Below are positions 1 to 10,662 of a stretch of DNA of 64,000 nt, in pieces (the stretch's first letter is position 1; the number at the start of each line of letters is the position of its first letter). This stretch comes from Mesocentrotus franciscanus (Eukaryota; Echinodermata; Echinoidea; Camarodonta; Strongylocentrotidae). The position numbers were made by a program, and so were the translations under genes. The notes under the pieces were generated by a model. That model did no database searches. It was not told the DNA's origin and saw only the letters and a program-made list of their open reading frames with translations. The stretch lies in the NCBI GenBank assembly GCA_037976565.1, contig CP137674.1:4959284-5023283 (forward strand). Direction: 5' to 3'.

Positions 1-3000
1 CCCCATTACCCCTGGCTACGCAAATCACATTTCCCTACTCTTTCTCGACTAAGAGTTCGGACTAAAATTAAAGATTTGTATTCTCTTTAATTATTACAGA
101 GCCTGTATAAGGTGAGCCCCCCATTCCCCATTTAATACAGAGCCTGTATAAGGTGAGCCCTCTCCCCCATTCCTAATTTAATACAGAGTTTCCCCCCATC
201 CCCCCATTCCCGTACTCTTTCTCGACCAAGAATTCGACTAAAATTAAAGATTTGTATTATCTTTATTTAATAGAGAGCCTGTATTAGGTGAGCCCCCTTT
301 ACCCCCTGGCAACGCCAATCACATTTCCTACTCTTTCGACTATGAGAGTTCGGACTAAAATTAAAGATTTGTATATCTCTTTAATTATTACAGAGCCTGT
401 ATAAGGTGAGCCTCCCCCCTTTCCCCATTTAATACAGAGCTTCCCCATCCCCCATTCCCGTACTCTTCTCGACTAAGAATTCTGACTAAGATTAAAGATT
501 TGTATTATCTTTATTTAATAGAGAGCCTGTATTAGGTGAGCCCCCTTTACCCTGGCAACGCCAATCACATTCCCTACTCTTTCTCGACTATGAGAGTTCG
601 GACTAAAATTAAAGATTTGTATTCTCTTTAATTATTACAGAGCCTGTATAAGGTGAGCCCTCCCCCATTCCTAATTTAATACAGAGCTTCCCCATCCCCC
701 ATTCCCGTACTCTTTCTCGACTAAGAATTCCGACTAAAATTAAAGATTTGTATTATCTTTATTTAATACAGAGCCTGTATAAGGTGAGCCCTCTAACCCC
801 CTTTACCCCTGGCTAAGCCAATCACATGTCCCTACTGTTTCTCGACCGACTGAAATTAAAGATTTGTATTATCTTTATTTAATAGAGAGCCTGTATTAGG
901 TGACCCCCTTACCCCTGGCTACGCCAATCACATTTCCTACTCTTTCTCGACTAAGAGTTCGGACTAAAATTAAAGATTTGTATTCTCTTTAATTATTACA
1001 GAGCCTGTATAAGGTGAGCCCTCCCCATTCCCCATTTAATACAGAGCTTCCCATCCCCATTCCCGTACTCTTTCTTGACTAAGAATTCGACTAAATTAAA
1101 GATTTGTATTATCTTTATTTAATAGAGAGCCTGTATTAGGTGAGCCCCCCCCTTTACCCCTGGCAACGCCAATCACATTTCCTACTCTTTCTCGACTATG
1201 AGAGTTCGGACTAAAATTAAAGATTTGTATTCTCTTTAATTATTACAGAGCCTGTATTAAGGTGAGCCCTCCCCCATTCCCCATTTATTACAGAGCCTGC
1301 ATAAGGTGAGCCCTCCCCTTTGTATTATCTTTATTTAATAGAGAGCCTGTATTAGGTGACCCCCCATTACCCCCTGGCTACGCCAATCACATTTCCCTAC
1401 TCTTTCTCGACTAAGAGTTCGGACTAAAATTAAAGATTTGTATTCTCTTTAATTATTACAGAGCCTGTATAAGGTGAGCCCCCCATTCCCATTTAATACA
1501 GAGCCTGTATAAGGTGAGCCCTCTCCCCATTCCTAATTTAATACAGAGTTTCCCCATCCCCCATTCCCTACTCTTTCTCGACTAAGAATTCGACTAAAAT
1601 TAAAGATTTGTATTATCTTTATTTAATAGAGAGCCTGTATTAGGTGAGCCCCTTTACCCCTGGCAACGCCAATCACATTTCCCTACTTTCTCGACTATGA
1701 GAGTTCGGACTAAAATTAAAGATTTGTATCCACTATCCTCTTTAATTATTACAGAGCCTGTATAAGGTGAGCCCTCCCCCCTTTCCCCATTTAATACAGA
1801 GCTTCCCCATCCCCATTCCCGTACTCTTCTCGACTTAGAATTCTGACTAAAATTAAAGATTTGTATTATCTTTATTTAATAGAGAGCCTGTATTAGGTGA
1901 GCCCCCCCCCCTTTACCCCCTGGCAACGCCAATCACATTTCCCACTGTTTCTCGACTATGAGAGTTCGACTAAAATTAAAGATTTGTATTCTCTTTAATT
2001 ATTACAGAGCCTGTATAAGGTGAGCCCTCCCCCATTCCCCATTTATTACAGAGCCTGCATAAGGTGAGCCTCCCCCATTCCCCATTTAATACAGAGCTTC
2101 CCCATCCCCCATTCCCGTACTCTTTCTCGACTAAGAATTCGACTAAAATTAAAGATTTGTATTATCTTTATTTAATACAGAGCCTGTATAAGGTGAGCCC
2201 TCTAACCCCCCTTTACCCCCTTGCTAAGCCAATCACATGTCCCTACTGTTTCTCGACCGACTGAAATTAAAGATTTGTATTATCTTTATTTAATAGAGAG
2301 CCTGTATTAGGTGACCCCCTTTACCCCTGGCTACGCCAATCACATTTCCCTACTCTTTCTCGACTAAGAGTTCGGACTAAAATTAAAGATTTGTATTCTC
2401 TTTAATTATTACAGAGCCTGTATAAGGTGAGCCCTCCCCCATTCCCCATTTATTACAGAGCCTGTATAAGGTGAGCCCTCCCCCATTCCCCATTTAATCC
2501 CCCATCCCCATTCCCTACTCTTTCTCGACTAAGAATTCGACTAAAATTAAAGATTTGTATTATCTTTATTTAATAGAGAGCCTGTATTAGGTGAGCCCCC
2601 TTTACCCCTGGCTACGCCAATCACATTTCCCTACTCTTTCTCGACTAAGAGTTCGGACTAAAATTAAAGATTTGTATTCTCTTTAATTATTACAGAGCCT
2701 GTATAAGGTGAGCCCTCCCCCATTCCCCATTTATTACAGAGCCTGTATAAGGTGAGCCCTCGCCCCATTCCCTATTTAATACATGCCTGTATTAAGCAGG
2801 CCCTCGCCCCCCCCCCCCCATTTCCCCTTGGCTACGCCAATCACATTTCCCTACTGTTTCTCGACCGACTGAAATTAAAGATTTGTATTATCTTTATTTA
2901 ATAGAGAGCCTGTATTAGGTGACCCCCCTTTTACCCCTGGCTACGCCAATCACATTTCCTACTCTTTCTCGACTAAGAGTTCGGACTAAAATTAAAGATT

Positions 3001-3470
3001 TGTATTCTCTTTAATTATTACAGAGCCTGTATAAGGTGAGCCCTCCCCCTTTCCCCATTTAATACAGAGCCTATGATAGTACCGACTGAAATTAAAGATT
3101 TGTATTATCTTTATTTATAGAGCCTGTATTAGGTGAGCCCCCTTTTACCCCCTGGCTACGCCAATCACATTTCCCTACTCTTTCTCGACTAAGAGTTCGG
3201 ACTAAAATTAAAGATTTGTATTCTCTTTATTTAATACAGAGCCTGTATAAGGTGAGCCCTCCTCCCCCCTTTACCCTGGCTAAGCCAATCACATTTCCTT
3301 ACTGTTTCTCGACCGACTGAAATTAAAGATTTGTATAATAGAGCCTGTATAAGGTGAGCCCTCCCCCCTCCCCTTGGCTATGCTCACCTTTCCCTACTCT
3401 TTCTTGACTATGACAGTTCGACTAAAATTAAAGATATTTATTCCTTTTTTAATACAGAGCCTGTATTAAG
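1..3470 (+). repeat. C-rich complex satellite array, forward orientation
   Basis: Tandem array built from alternating ~100-150 bp modules. Recurrent words are TTAAAGATTTGTATT, CAGAGCCTGTATAAGGTGAG, CTACGCCAATCACATTTCC and CTCTTTCTCGACTAAGA, separated by runs of C of variable length. The modules are arranged in a longer period: the order seen from about 1 to 1355 returns from about 1356 to 2760. Differences are mostly small indels in C runs. The short open frame at 2064-2264 is repeat sequence, not a gene. The array begins before the window. Confidence 0.95.
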
Positions 3471-4084
3471 CTTAACCACAGGTTAAAGGTGGGGCTCACC
3501 TAATACAGGCTGTGTATAAAATAAAGAGAATACAAATCTTTAATTTCAGTCGGAACTATCATAGTCGAGAAAGAGTAGAAATGTGATTGGCGTAGCCAGG
3601 GGAATGGGGGAGGAGGGCTTGCTTAATACAGGCTCTGTATTATATAAAGACAAACCCTTTAATTTCAGTCAGAACTATCATAGTCGAGAAAGAGTAGGAA
3701 ACGTGATGGCGTAGCCACGGGAATGGGGAGGCTTGCTTAATACAGGCTCTGTATTAAATGGGGAAGAGGGGGGGGGGCTCATCTAATACAGGCTCTGTAT
3801 AAAATAAAGAGAAAACAAAACTTTAATTTCAGTAGGAACTATAATAGTCGAGAAAGAGTAAGAAAATGTGATTGGCGTAGCCACGGGGGGAAAGGGGGAG
3901 GCTCGCCTAGTACAGGCTCTGTATTTAATAGAGGGAAAGAAAGTAATTTCAATCGGACATTTCATAGTCGAGAAAGAGTGGGAAAACATGATTGGCATAG
4001 CCACGGGAATGGGGAGGAGGGCTCACTTAGTACAGGCTCTGTATAAAATAAAGAGAAAACAAAACTTTAATTTCAGTCTGATAT
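3471..4084 (-). repeat. Same satellite, inverted orientation
   Basis: From about 3471 the satellite modules appear as reverse complements: GGCTCACCTAATACAGG, AATCTTTAATTTCAGTC, AGTCGAGAAAGAGTAG and ATTGGCGTAGCCA. Four to five units of roughly 140 bp follow, ending near 4084 in unique sequence. The junction lies in TATTAAGCTTAACCACAGG. Open frames at 3783-4004 and 3868-4086 are repeat translations. Confidence 0.9.
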
Positions 4085-4447
4085 AGTAGGAAGCTTTTGC
4101 AAATTTTCACTTCAAATAGTACAATCTGATGCGTACCTTTGATGGAAATTTGATAAATTTAAATTGAAGAAAGTTTGACTGAAATCATCTCCATATCTCC
4201 CCATCCCCACCAGGATCTACGCCTGTGTATATTTAAGCATATCTTTAAATAGTTTTTGTTTACTTCAAGACGATGATGATAGCCTATCATACTTTCCGAA
4301 TTACACATGTTATTCCTTCTGTTTGGTGTATAGTGCGAGAATAACAGTCTACTTTATTTCAGGAATGTTCTGCTCAATGATAGTAAAAGCAGAAGTGTTT
4401 AATTCATATTTAGTGAATATTAGTCTAAATCTTGCAGACAAAATACC
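4085..4447. other. Unique AT-rich sequence
   Basis: No convincing gene, RNA or repeat was seen between the satellite and the minisatellite that follows. The short open frames here lack splice context or recognisable similarity. Confidence 0.5.
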
Positions 4448-4861
4448 CCCCCCCCCACTTTTCCAAGTACCCCAAAAGTGCCCCATTTCACCTCTGATAA
4501 GTGCCCTTTTATTTTGACATATGCCCATTTTCCTTTGACAAGTTCCCATTTTCCTTTGCAATAAGTGTCCAGTTTCCATTCTCATTAGTGCCCTTTTTAA
4601 TCTCTAGTAAGTACCCCTTTTCAGGTACGAAGTTAATCCTTTTCACTTCAGATAAGTGCCCCTTCACCTCCGATAATTGCCCCTATTCAAATCTGAGAGA
4701 TACTGGTTTTACTTTTACAAGTGCCCCTTCCCTCTTGATAAGTGCTCTTTTCATCTCTGATGAGTGTTCTTTTTCACCTCCGATAAATGCTCATATTGAA
4801 ATCTGATCTGTGCGCCTTTTCTTTCAGCTAATGCACATTTTCCTTGATTAAAAGTGCCCCT
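4448..4861 (+). repeat. Degenerate minisatellite, left part
   Basis: About fifteen diverged copies of a 20-30 bp unit resembling AAGTGCCCCTTTTCACCTCT and GATAAGTGCCC. The pattern resumes at 6255-6345 beyond an inserted repeat. The open frames at 4349-4585 (minus) and 4501-4806 (plus) are translations of this repeat. Confidence 0.8.
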
Positions 4862-5074
4862 TTTTGTCTCGCCTGCATAGCAAAAAGCGAGACATAGGCG
4901 CCGCTTTTCGGTGGCGGCGGCGGCGGCGGCGTCAACATCAAAACTTAACCTAAGGTTAAGTTTTTGAATTGTTAATATAATTTTGAAAGTATAAGGTCCT
5001 ATTAAATGAAACTTGGACTAAAGGGTTATCAAGTATCCCCAATCATGTGAGGAAAATTTCAGGTCACAAAGTCA

Positions 5075-5087
5075 AGGTCAAAGGTCA
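5075..5087 (+). promoter_or_regulatory. Perfect DR1 nuclear-receptor-type motif in repeat X
   Basis: AGGTCA, one A, AGGTCA: the direct-repeat-1 site recognised by HNF4, COUP-TF and RXR-type receptors. The match is seen in the sequence; binding is not shown. It lies in a repeat subunit, so it may be incidental. Confidence 0.4.
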
Positions 5088-5259
5088 TTTCAGGTCAACA
5101 AACTTAGACTATGTTGTGGCATCATCATCAAAAACTTAACCTGAGGTTAAGTTTTTGAATTTGTAATATAATTTTGAAAGTATAAGTTCTTATTCAATGA
5201 AACTTAGACTAAAGGGTTATCAAGTATCCCCAATCATGTGAGTAGAATTTCAGCCCACT

Positions 5260-5278
5260 AGGTCAAGGTCAAAGGTCA
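5260..5278 (+). promoter_or_regulatory. Triple AGGTCA half-site (DR0 plus DR1)
   Basis: Three tandem AGGTCA half-sites: two abutting (DR0), then one A and a third (DR1). This is the second subunit of repeat X, about 190 bp after the first site. Confidence 0.4.
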
Positions 5279-5608
5279 TTTCAGGTCAACAAACTTAACT
5301 ATGTTGTGGCATCAGGCTAAGATTTTTTAATTGTTATCATAATTTTGAAAGTATACATTCCTATTCCATGAAACTTGAACATAAGGGTTATCAAGTATCA
5401 CCAATCATGTTATTAGTCTTTTAGGTGACAAAGTAAAGGTCAAATGTCATTTCAGGTCTGGAAACTTAGACTTTGTTGTGGCATCAACATCAAGATTTTG
5501 AAATTTTAGCATAATTTCAAAAGTGTTTGTTCAAATTCCATGAAACTTGTACCCAAGGGCTATCAAGTATCACAAATCATGTGACACAAATTCCAGGTCA
5601 CAAAGTCA

Positions 5609-5621
5609 AGGTCAAAGGTCA
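5609..5621 (+). promoter_or_regulatory. Perfect DR1 motif in the fourth subunit of repeat X
   Basis: AGGTCAAAGGTCA in the fourth subunit; the third subunit carries a mutated form (AGGTCAAATGTCA). The site is preserved at the same place in three of four subunits. Confidence 0.4.
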
Positions 5622-6254
5622 TTTTAGGTCAGTAGACTTGGATTATGTTCTCAAAATTTAATATGAGAATTAATAAATAAATTGTTGTTATTTGTTCATA
5701 TTTCATGAAAGTAAATATTCAAATCATTCAAGTACTTTCCCATGAATATTCTAATAGTAATTTTAGTATTCGATCCCAGGCCTAGTATGTACATGATCAG
5801 TTACAGCTAGGTGACAATATTGATGTTTCGATAATATATATTGGAGTATATCTCATAATAATGTTCTCATTATGCTAATGAGACGTGATGTGATGTAGAT
5901 GGGCTTTACCTTCCAATTGTTTTTACACAAAATGCTGAAAAATCCTCTTTTCTTAAAAAGTTTATTAGATAACTTTATTTGTAAATTACTGACAAGCATT
6001 GAAACATTTATAGTCTTACCCATACACTAAATCTCATTATATTGTATTCTTATGATACAGTAAATAATTATTCTGATGATTCATAATCAATATTCACTTC
6101 AAAATGCTTATTATATTCAGAGGATTTCATTTTCGGGGGTCTGCAAATGGGCCACCCTGCCTATAAAAATAATGTCCCAACCTCAATTTTTCATCATATC
6201 GAATTGCGTAATGCTGAATTGCGTAATGCAGGCGAGACCGCCGAGAGCGTTTCA

Positions 6255-6345
6255 CTTGTTTATTCTCATTAGTGTCCCTTTTCACCTATGATAATTTCCT
6301 TTTTAACAATGATACGTGCCCCTTTCCCTTTCTGATAATGGAGAT
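6255..6345 (+). repeat. Degenerate minisatellite, right part
   Basis: CTCATTAGTGTCCCTTTTC and ACGTGCCCCTTTCCCT continue the 4448-4861 repeat after element X. Confidence 0.7.
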
Positions 6346-7009
6346 CAGTGGCGTAGATCCTTACTTAATACCTATTGTTCAGGGGGGGTGACCTAAATGC
6401 GCATGGGAGGTGTTACACTCTAGCTACTATGAAAGGTTGCATGTTTTTAGGTGTGGATCAAGTAGGTAGCTTCCGCTTCAGACTTAGTCCGAACTCTATT
6501 TTCTTTTCAGCAGTGAATACAAAAATGGTGTAAGATGATGATATCAATAAGGTGTACTTGTAGTCTGGTATATATATACATATATAATCTCATAAGGCAA
6601 GTCATCTGTACTAGTTTGGATTTTATTGAAATACAGTTGTAACACAATTTGTTTATGACAATGTGAGTTTCATTATGGTTTCTTTACAGATCCTGCAACA
6701 TGTACATGTAGAGCCGTTCTTACCAAACAGCGTGAGGCCTTTCATCTGGTAGTTCTGTCTTCAAGCCGTCACTCTTCGTCTATCAAGTGGTGTTAAAATT
6801 AGTGCTCAGCTTTTACAGGCCAAACTAATCTGTAATCACAGATGTGTGCTTCCCTTGTTCCAAGTTATCGCAGTTGACCAGTATTTGAAAACTTCTTGGG
6901 TGGTATTCTGAGCATGATTTTATCTCTAAAATCTTTTATTTTATCTTTATAAAATATTCTTCTGAGACCACTTTTTATCTCAGATTTTATCTTTCATTTT
7001 GTTTTATCG
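6346..7009. other. Non-coding sequence with a fragment of hairpin family H
   Basis: No gene was seen. TGGGTGGTATTCTGA at about 6897-6912 matches the terminus of the hairpin element at 51101-51400; no complete partner end was found nearby, so this may be a broken copy. Confidence 0.35.
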
Positions 7010-7486
7010 CAATTTCATACTTCTCACTGAGTGTGATCTATCAATAAGATTAAAACCATTTCAATACATTATTGTGAACACCGTATGTGTATAACGTCTC
7101 TAGTAACTTGCGATGGTTCATGGAATCAAATCAAATCCATTAGTCTACCACTATCCATATTACTGTATAAGTAGTCACTAACATATACCAATGCAGTAAT
7201 AGTGGAATAACCCTTCCAGAAACATGACTGGCGAGGAGTAAACAAGTCCGAATCCAACAAATAGTCATGTAACTAGGTGTGCACAGTCTTTTCTAAACAC
7301 CTTCATGATTGTTGGTAGGATTGTTATCAGATGATATTCACATTGTCCTTGTTCCCACGTTTGTGAATGGGGGTAACCCTGGCCTGCTTCCATTCTTCAG
7401 GAATTACTCCAAATTAGAGATATACTAAAAAGTTTGGTGATTGTTTTTTACTAATGATAGGTGCAGCCAATTTTAATAACATATAA

Positions 7487-7785
7487 TTAAAGGAAACCTC
7501 ACCCCAAAGAATAAGTGTAGGTATTCTGAAAAATAAGATGTATTCCTGTCCTTTGATGTACATTATCCCTTATGAAAATGTACAAGAGATATATAAATGA
7601 AGATATTCTTGGCATGATGTGATGCCTTTTAGCATGACTTTCTTGAAATGTGACGTACCATTTAAAGCTGTACGTGTATCATGCACCAAGCTTTAGTTGG
7701 AAAGACTTGTAGATTAATGGGCAAGAATCTAATAAATCTCTCAGAATAAGTCGAAAGTTATTTCTTGGGGTGAGGTTTCCTTTAA
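7487..7785. mobile_element. MITE family C (TTAAAGGAAACCTC ends)
   Basis: Near-perfect 28-bp terminal inverted repeats at 7487-7514 and 7758-7785, both bounded by TTAA, with AT-rich filler and no coding capacity. It lies between the TGLDDI and KLAAPII segments of the LINE pseudogene, so it inserted into the retrotransposon. Confidence 0.85.
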
Positions 7786-7914
7786 ATATCATCTAAGCCT
7801 GTTGCCTCATTAATGTTTACAGATTTTCATCTTTAAGCACAAGATCTCATGTCACATCAGCAAAGAAAAGCCATTATGAGCAATGTCAGCTTGATTTTTA
7901 AAAGAAAGGTGTAT

Positions 7915-8695
7915 ATTCTGTAGGGGCAGGGCGGGGGGGACGTCCCCTGAAAATTTGAAAAAGTGCCCCCCAAAATGTAAAGCAAATACTGACTAAAGGC
8001 TGCAACACACGTTTAGGCTCTGGAGGGCCGAAGAGTGCAGCGTTTAGACAAATAAAAATGCAAAATCTTCTCACTCGGAGCTACGCTCCTCGCATAATAT
8101 CTTTCAAAATGTACAAGTAACTACCGAGAAAAGTGAAGTGTGAAAAAGTATATTGCTTGTTTTTATACTATAGTTTTGCTAAGGAATGTAATTTTTTAAT
8201 ACAACAAAACTTCAAAAACCTGTGAGGGGGTAGTCACTTCCGTCACCTTCACCCCTCTCGTTCACTCTGCTCCTCGCACTTGCGTACTGATGGCCCCCTC
8301 CCAAATAAAATTCAAATGTGGTTTATTTCTAATTCGATACCAGTGATTTACAAATGTTGCTGAAATGGAATGATTTTTCCTTAGCTTCGGGGCTCTGCCC
8401 CTGGACCCCACCAAGGGCCCTAAGGCGAGCCCCTGATTGCTCATCTGACCGTGATGAAATGCCTAAAACCCTGAGTTTCAAGGGGCTCCGCCCCTGGACC
8501 CCACATCAATTTACGCTCCACTTGCTTCGCTAGCTTTGCTCTACCTGATCGTAAACACTTTAGCCCCACTTTGAAAACGTTCGCGGGGCCTGCATGTAAC
8601 ATGTAAGAGTGGTGGTGATGCAGATTTTTTCTGCCCCCAAACGTTTTTGCTCATTACGCCACTGCTCCTCGCCCCTCGTAGGGGGTATTTGGAAG
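7915..8695. mobile_element. GC-rich repeat inserted in the LINE pseudogene
   Basis: About 780 bp, more GC-rich than its surroundings, with GGGGCTCCGCCCCTGGACCC at 8480-8499 and a related copy near 8390, opening with a G run (GGGCGGGGGGGACGTCCCC) and closing with ATTACGCCACTGC. LINE-like sequence is present on both sides. Clear terminal repeats were not found, so the boundaries are approximate. The open frame at 8262-8444 has no recognisable similarity. Confidence 0.5.
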
Positions 8696-9484
8696 CAGCC
8701 TAACTCCTAATTGATGCAAAGAACTGATTGAAAGCATTGGCAAATATGAGAGATTCGGTCTTAGAACAAGCATGTAGGTTTAAGCTAGTGGGTACACCAT
8801 GTGTTGAGTTAGGGGTAATAATCTTGAGAACTTTCCATAATTCAGAAGGGTTACTCTTGTTAGATAAGATTTGCTTGGCAAGTTTTAAAATGCCTCCAAG
8901 CTTAAAAATGTTGCCGAGCTTGTGGATGGTTTGATTTATCAGCCTTTTTGCTATTAAAGTTAATCTCTCTCATGAGACAAACTAACAAATTCATTGGTAA
9001 CCCAGGGTGTCTTTAGCCCTCTGACTAGTTGGATATATTTGTCACAACACAGTGGTACTTAGGAAAACTAGTAATGGCTTGATTGTTGTTACTCAATTAA
9101 TTCTTAAATGGGTATAATTGTATAGTTTGGATACACTTTTGCACTATTTAAACACTATTTTAAAATTACAATTAGAATTTTAGAATTTCTTATTACATAA
9201 CGTTCCACTGGCAGAGTATACAGGTACATTTTCTTTGGTCTTCAGAATATAACATGTAGCTGTGTAGGAAATGATTATTTGTACTCTCTCAAGATATTTT
9301 TTTGGTGTGCATGTAATAGCTCTCAAAAGTCTAATTTTGATCTATCATTTGTGTAGAGATGGATTGGATTTAATAAGCAGAAGCTAAAAGCATGCTGATC
9401 TTGTTGCCTACCAAAATCACCTTATAATCAGCAGATAATAGAGCATCACCCAAATAAATGTAAATATGTTTACTCAAATTGGTA

Positions 9485-9680
9485 AAGTATATTTGGTACT
9501 TGGTAGTGCCTTGTATCCTGTGGAAATGCACTATAAATCCAATCCTTGTATCCTGTGGAAATGCACTATATAAATCCAATTTATTATTATTAGTAGTAGG
9601 AGTATAATTGTTATTGTTGTTATCATAATTATTATTATAATTATTATTATTCTTATTATTATTATTATTACCGGTATTGT
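9485..9680 (+). repeat. Duplicated SINE-like 3' tail with ATT/ATA microsatellite
   Basis: TTGTATCCTGTGGAAATGCA followed by CTATA(TA)AATCCAAT occurs twice in tandem, then runs into about 90 bp of ATT/ATA repeats. This resembles the CTATATAAATCCA plus ATT tail seen at 36511-36604. Confidence 0.5.
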
Positions 9681-10404
9681 TATTGTTAAACAGAAAATGT
9701 TGCCAATAAATTTCAATCAAGGTATTAAACCTTTTTTTTGTAATACAAATTGTTTCATACTCACTTAAGACACATATCTTGAGAGTATAAACAATTGCAT
9801 GGTACACTGTTGTTATAAATTGAAAATGAAGAAAGCACATTTTATTATATATTTCAAAGAATGATGAGTGTTTATATCTCACAATAAATACAGTATCAAA
9901 GGGAAGATTTTACATTTAATAATTTTTGTTTGTTCTCTATTTCCCTCTTCTTAATATCTGGTCAAAGACCAGCCATGTATAGTGCTTGTCAAAAGTGTTG
10001 GTACTTATGTCACACATACTGACCTTTTGTAATATTTTAAAAACATTGTTATAGGTTTAGATACAAAATGAAGATAATGTTTATAGAATTTTTTGCTATT
10101 TATAAGTGTATTTTGCTGTCGTTGGGATAACTTAAAAGATCAAATTGACAAAAATGCGCCTCATATTGCTTGTCAATTAATACATACTTTTGTTAAAATT
10201 CATAGAAAAATGAGGCGTACATTAAAAATTCTTCACATATCCCATAGCTTGTTTTGGTTATTATCTTTTGATATCAATATACTGTATCTAACATGTTCCC
10301 ATGATTAGTTTCAGTATAATTGTTTACTGTTTAATATCCTCTCTTGGACTACAACTGGAAAATGACTTTGTTTTACATTTTGATATAGTGTATGGATATT
10401 TCTT

Positions 10405-10662
10405 TTTGTTTCACTCTCCCTCTATATTTCTACCAATTACCTCTTTCTCTGTCTTCTCTCTCTCTTTGCCACTCTTCCCTCTCTCTTGCTTACTTGCTTT
10501 TTATTTTTGTCTCTACCTGTCTATAGTAATCACTCTCTTTCTCTTCCTTTATCTTTTTCTTCTCCCTTTTGCCTTAGCTTTTCTTTCTCATTCTGTCAAA
10601 GTATATATCTCTTTCTTCTCTCTTTCTCTCCTTTTCTCTCTACTCTCTCTCTTTCTTTTTGG
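10405..10662 (+). repeat. Imperfect CT-rich tract
   Basis: Long TCTCTCT and TTTCTCT runs with few purines. It accounts for the hydrophobic open frames in this interval. Confidence 0.7.

Larger units (their letters stand above)
4862..6254 (+). mobile_element. Composite repeat X with 13-bp inverted ends and internal ~170-190 bp subunits
   Basis: GTCTCGCCTGCAT at 4866-4878 is exactly complementary to ATGCAGGCGAGAC at 6226-6238, giving inverted termini. A CGG trinucleotide run follows the left end. The interior holds about four subunits, each with GGGTTATCAAGTATC, a block of AGGTCA half-sites and ACTATGTTGTGGCATCA. A second, 5'-truncated copy lies in reverse at 59563-60042. The element splits the degenerate minisatellite, so it inserted there. 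No transposase or reverse transcriptase frame is visible, so it is probably non-autonomous; the superfamily is not assigned. Confidence 0.75.
7010..9045 (-). pseudogene. Dead non-LTR retrotransposon (CR1/L2/Jockey-like) reverse-transcriptase region, interrupted twice
   Basis: Read on the minus strand, fragments occur in LINE order. 9045-8700 gives PWVTNEFVSLSHERD and, further on, a frame ending IFANAFNQFFASI, typical of the endonuclease-to-RT linker. 7875-7786 ends in TGLDDI. 7473-7340 gives KLAAPII, then GVIPEEWKQARVTPIHKRGN, a hallmark of the early RT domain. About 7190-7010 gives TALVYVSDYLYSNMDSG, then YTYGVHNNVLKWF in another frame. Stops and frameshifts are frequent, and the segment where KAFDTVNH is expected is lost. 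A GC-rich element (about 7915-8695) and a MITE (7487-7785) break the frame. Family rank is inferred from motifs only. Confidence 0.75.

Noticed and set aside
1..4084. CRISPR-like array
   Set aside because: Units are long, modular and variable with no short identical repeats separated by unique spacers, and the genome is eukaryotic.
9370..9882. 170-codon minus-strand frame rich in Asn
   Set aside because: The core is the ATT/ATA microsatellite and SINE tail read as Asn codons.
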